A DNA stretch of 7,409 nucleotides from an uncultured Porphyromonadaceae bacterium. Its GTDB lineage: Bacteria; Bacteroidota; Bacteroidia; Bacteroidales; Muribaculaceae. The stretch lies in assembly GCA_902462525.1 (NCBI GenBank), contig CABQCA010000113.1, positions 1-7,409 of the forward strand, written 5' to 3'. The notes under the pieces are model-generated. The model did no database searches. It saw nothing but the letters and a program-made list of their open reading frames with translations, and had not been told where the DNA came from. Below are positions 6,234 through 7,409 of the stretch, piece by piece. The position numbers and the translations under genes are program-made. Within the stretch, counting starts at the first letter, position 1; each line of letters begins with the position of its first letter.

Positions 6234-6815
6234 ATGCTCGAATTTATTGCGGTGATTTTTTCCGCTATTCTGGTAAACAATATAGTATTTTCGCAGTTTC
6301 TTGGCATATGTCCGTTCATAGGGGTATCGAAGAACCTTGAATCGGCTTTCGGCATGGGTATGGCAGTGACTTTCGTGATGGCTGTCGCAACTGCCGTTAC
6401 ATGGCTTATGCAGCATTATGTACTTATGCCTCTGGGACTTGTATATGTCCAAACTATAACATTCATTCTTGTCATAGCTGTGTTGGTGCAGATGCTTGAA
6501 ATAATGATAAAGAAAATATCACCGTCGCTCTATGCATCACTTGGAGTCTATCTCCCTCTTATCACGACAAACTGTGCGGTCCTTGGCGTGGCTATCATAG
6601 TCGCTCAAAAAGATTTCGGTTTTCTCTACTCTGTTGTTTATGCCGTAGCTTCCGCCCTCGGCTTCTTGCTTGCTCTTACGATTTTTGCCGGAATCCGAAT
6701 GCGACTTGCTCTCGCCGACATTCCACGGCCCATGCGAGGTGTTCCGATAGCCCTGATTGTCGCCGGCATCCTCGCTATGGCGTTCATGGGATTTTCGGGT
6801 ATTAAAATAGGGTAG
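6234..6815 (+). CDS. rnfA: Rnf complex subunit RnfA
   Basis: RnfA is the partner of RnfE in the membrane core of Rnf. The 193 residues give about six membrane helices. The start MLEFIAVIFSAILVNNIVFS and the following FLGICPFIGVSKNLESAFGM (22-41) are characteristic of RnfA, as is YLPLITTNCAVLGVA (106-120). Cys26 and Cys114 are the expected ligands for the cluster shared with RnfE. The C-terminal ADIPRPMRGVPIALIVAGI is also typical. It begins three bases after the rnfE stop, without overlap, and is the last rnf gene. No convincing terminator follows within the 40-base gap to the next gene, so readthrough into the lipoprotein gene is possible. Confidence 0.97.
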   Translation: MLEFIAVIFSAILVNNIVFSQFLGICPFIGVSKNLESAFGMGMAVTFVMAVATAVTWLMQHYVLMPLGLVYVQTITFILVIAVLVQMLEIMIKKISPSLYASLGVYLPLITTNCAVLGVAIIVAQKDFGFLYSVVYAVASALGFLLALTIFAGIRMRLALADIPRPMRGVPIALIVAGILAMAFMGFSGIKIG

Positions 6816-6855
6816 GGAAAAGCAATAAAGAAGCCCTGCGATCCGTTTTTCTTAT

Positions 6856-7409
6856 ATGATATCATTCAAGAAAATATTGTTTCTTTCAACGGTTGTACCG
6901 TGCCTGATTTTCTGTTCGTGCGGCGGCGCAAAGCTTAGCACAGCCAACGAGCAGATGGAGCGCGGCGAGTACTTTGATGCGGCTAAAACTTATCGAAAGA
7001 TTTACAACAAATTAAAACGCGACGAGCGCGACCTTCGCGGTGAAGTCGCTTATAAGATGGCTGAGTGTCACAGTAAACTAAATCAGTTTGCCCGTGCTTC
7101 GGCTGCATACCAGAATGCTGTCCGATATGGCTATGGCGATTCCACACTCTACTTCAAGCTTGCCCGTATGCAGCACGCACAGGGGCAATATGATCAGGCC
7201 GTGAAAAACTACAGCGAGTACCTGGCCTGGCGTCCGTCCGATGTTCTGGCTCAGAACGGTATTATAGGAGCCCGAATGGGTGCTGAAAAGAAAGGTGCTA
7301 CGCGCTATGAAGTGAAGAATGCAAAGCTTTTCAATAGCCGCCGTTCCGACTATTCACCCATGTATCTCGACCGTTCGCTCGACAGGATATATTTCACATC
7401 GACTCCCGC
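6856..7409 (+). CDS. TPR lipoprotein, PorE/PD40-OmpA-like, N-terminal part cut by window edge
   Basis: The reading frame is open from the ATG at 6856 to the window end (184 complete codons). It begins with a lipoprotein signal peptide: basic KK at 5-6, a hydrophobic stretch, and FCSC with Cys22 as the probable lipidated residue. About three TPR-like helical repeats follow (roughly 29-59, 62-94 and 95-128; e.g. the G-x-Y-x-x-A pattern at GEYFDAAKTY and GQYDQAVKNY). A segment RYEVKNAKLFNSRRSDYSPM (150-169), followed by RIYFTST, resembles the opening of a PD40 beta-propeller. This order matches Bacteroidetes lipoproteins with TPR, PD40 and C-terminal OmpA domains, of which Porphyromonas PorE, a type IX secretion component anchored to the outer membrane and peptidoglycan, is the known example. 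The C-terminal half is outside the window, so PorE itself versus a related family member cannot be decided. Confidence 0.8.
   Translation, partial: MISFKKILFLSTVVPCLIFCSCGGAKLSTANEQMERGEYFDAAKTYRKIYNKLKRDERDLRGEVAYKMAECHSKLNQFARASAAYQNAVRYGYGDSTLYFKLARMQHAQGQYDQAVKNYSEYLAWRPSDVLAQNGIIGARMGAEKKGATRYEVKNAKLFNSRRSDYSPMYLDRSLDRIYFTSTP

Noticed and set aside
6813..6853. Possible terminator after rnfA (AGGG...CCCT followed by GTTTTTC)
   Set aside because: The stem would be only four pairs with a 16-base loop and the T-run is some distance from the stem, so it does not resemble a working intrinsic terminator.

Overview
This 7.4-kb window looks like chromosomal DNA from a Bacteroidales bacterium, probably an anaerobic gut member. 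The evidence is the gene content, a promoter of the Bacteroidetes TAnnTTTG type, the absence of Shine-Dalgarno sequences before the starts, and a downstream lipoprotein resembling the PorE/PD40-OmpA family found in Bacteroidetes. The exact genus cannot be read from the sequence; Muribaculaceae or Bacteroidaceae relatives are a guess.

Layout. Bases 1-644 (minus strand) hold the first third of dnaK, which runs off the left edge. A 233-bp divergent spacer (645-877) follows. It carries a sigma-54-like -24/-12 element facing dnaK, a cluster of TGAC/GTCA dyads, and a good Bacteroidetes housekeeping promoter facing right. From 878 to 6815 lies one tightly packed plus-strand operon: a HAD-family phosphatase (phosphoglycolate-phosphatase-like), an RseC-family membrane protein, then rnfB-rnfC-rnfD-rnfG-rnfE-rnfA, a complete six-subunit Rnf complex. 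A 40-bp gap leads to the start of a TPR-containing lipoprotein that runs off the right edge.

How the genes work together. Rnf is a membrane complex that passes electrons between reduced ferredoxin and NAD+ and couples this to Na+ or H+ transport. RnfB (five predicted Fe-S cluster sites here) takes electrons from ferredoxin, RnfC carries the NAD(H)/FMN-binding-like site and two clusters, RnfD and RnfG each have a covalent-flavin motif (Thr155 and Thr161), and RnfA/RnfE are the paired membrane subunits that share a cysteine-ligated cluster. RseC is a known rnf/rsx neighbour. Five consecutive junctions overlap as ATGA, which suggests translational coupling and controlled stoichiometry. The phosphatase comes first in the operon, but its functional link to Rnf is unclear.

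No wholly new system is visible; the window is mostly well-known core metabolism. The least expected signals are a perfect 12-bp inverted repeat inside the rnfG coding sequence and the regulatory sites in the divergent dnaK/phosphatase spacer. No tRNA, rRNA, CRISPR array, insertion sequence or convincing terminator was seen. No gene-free stretch exceeds 300 bases.
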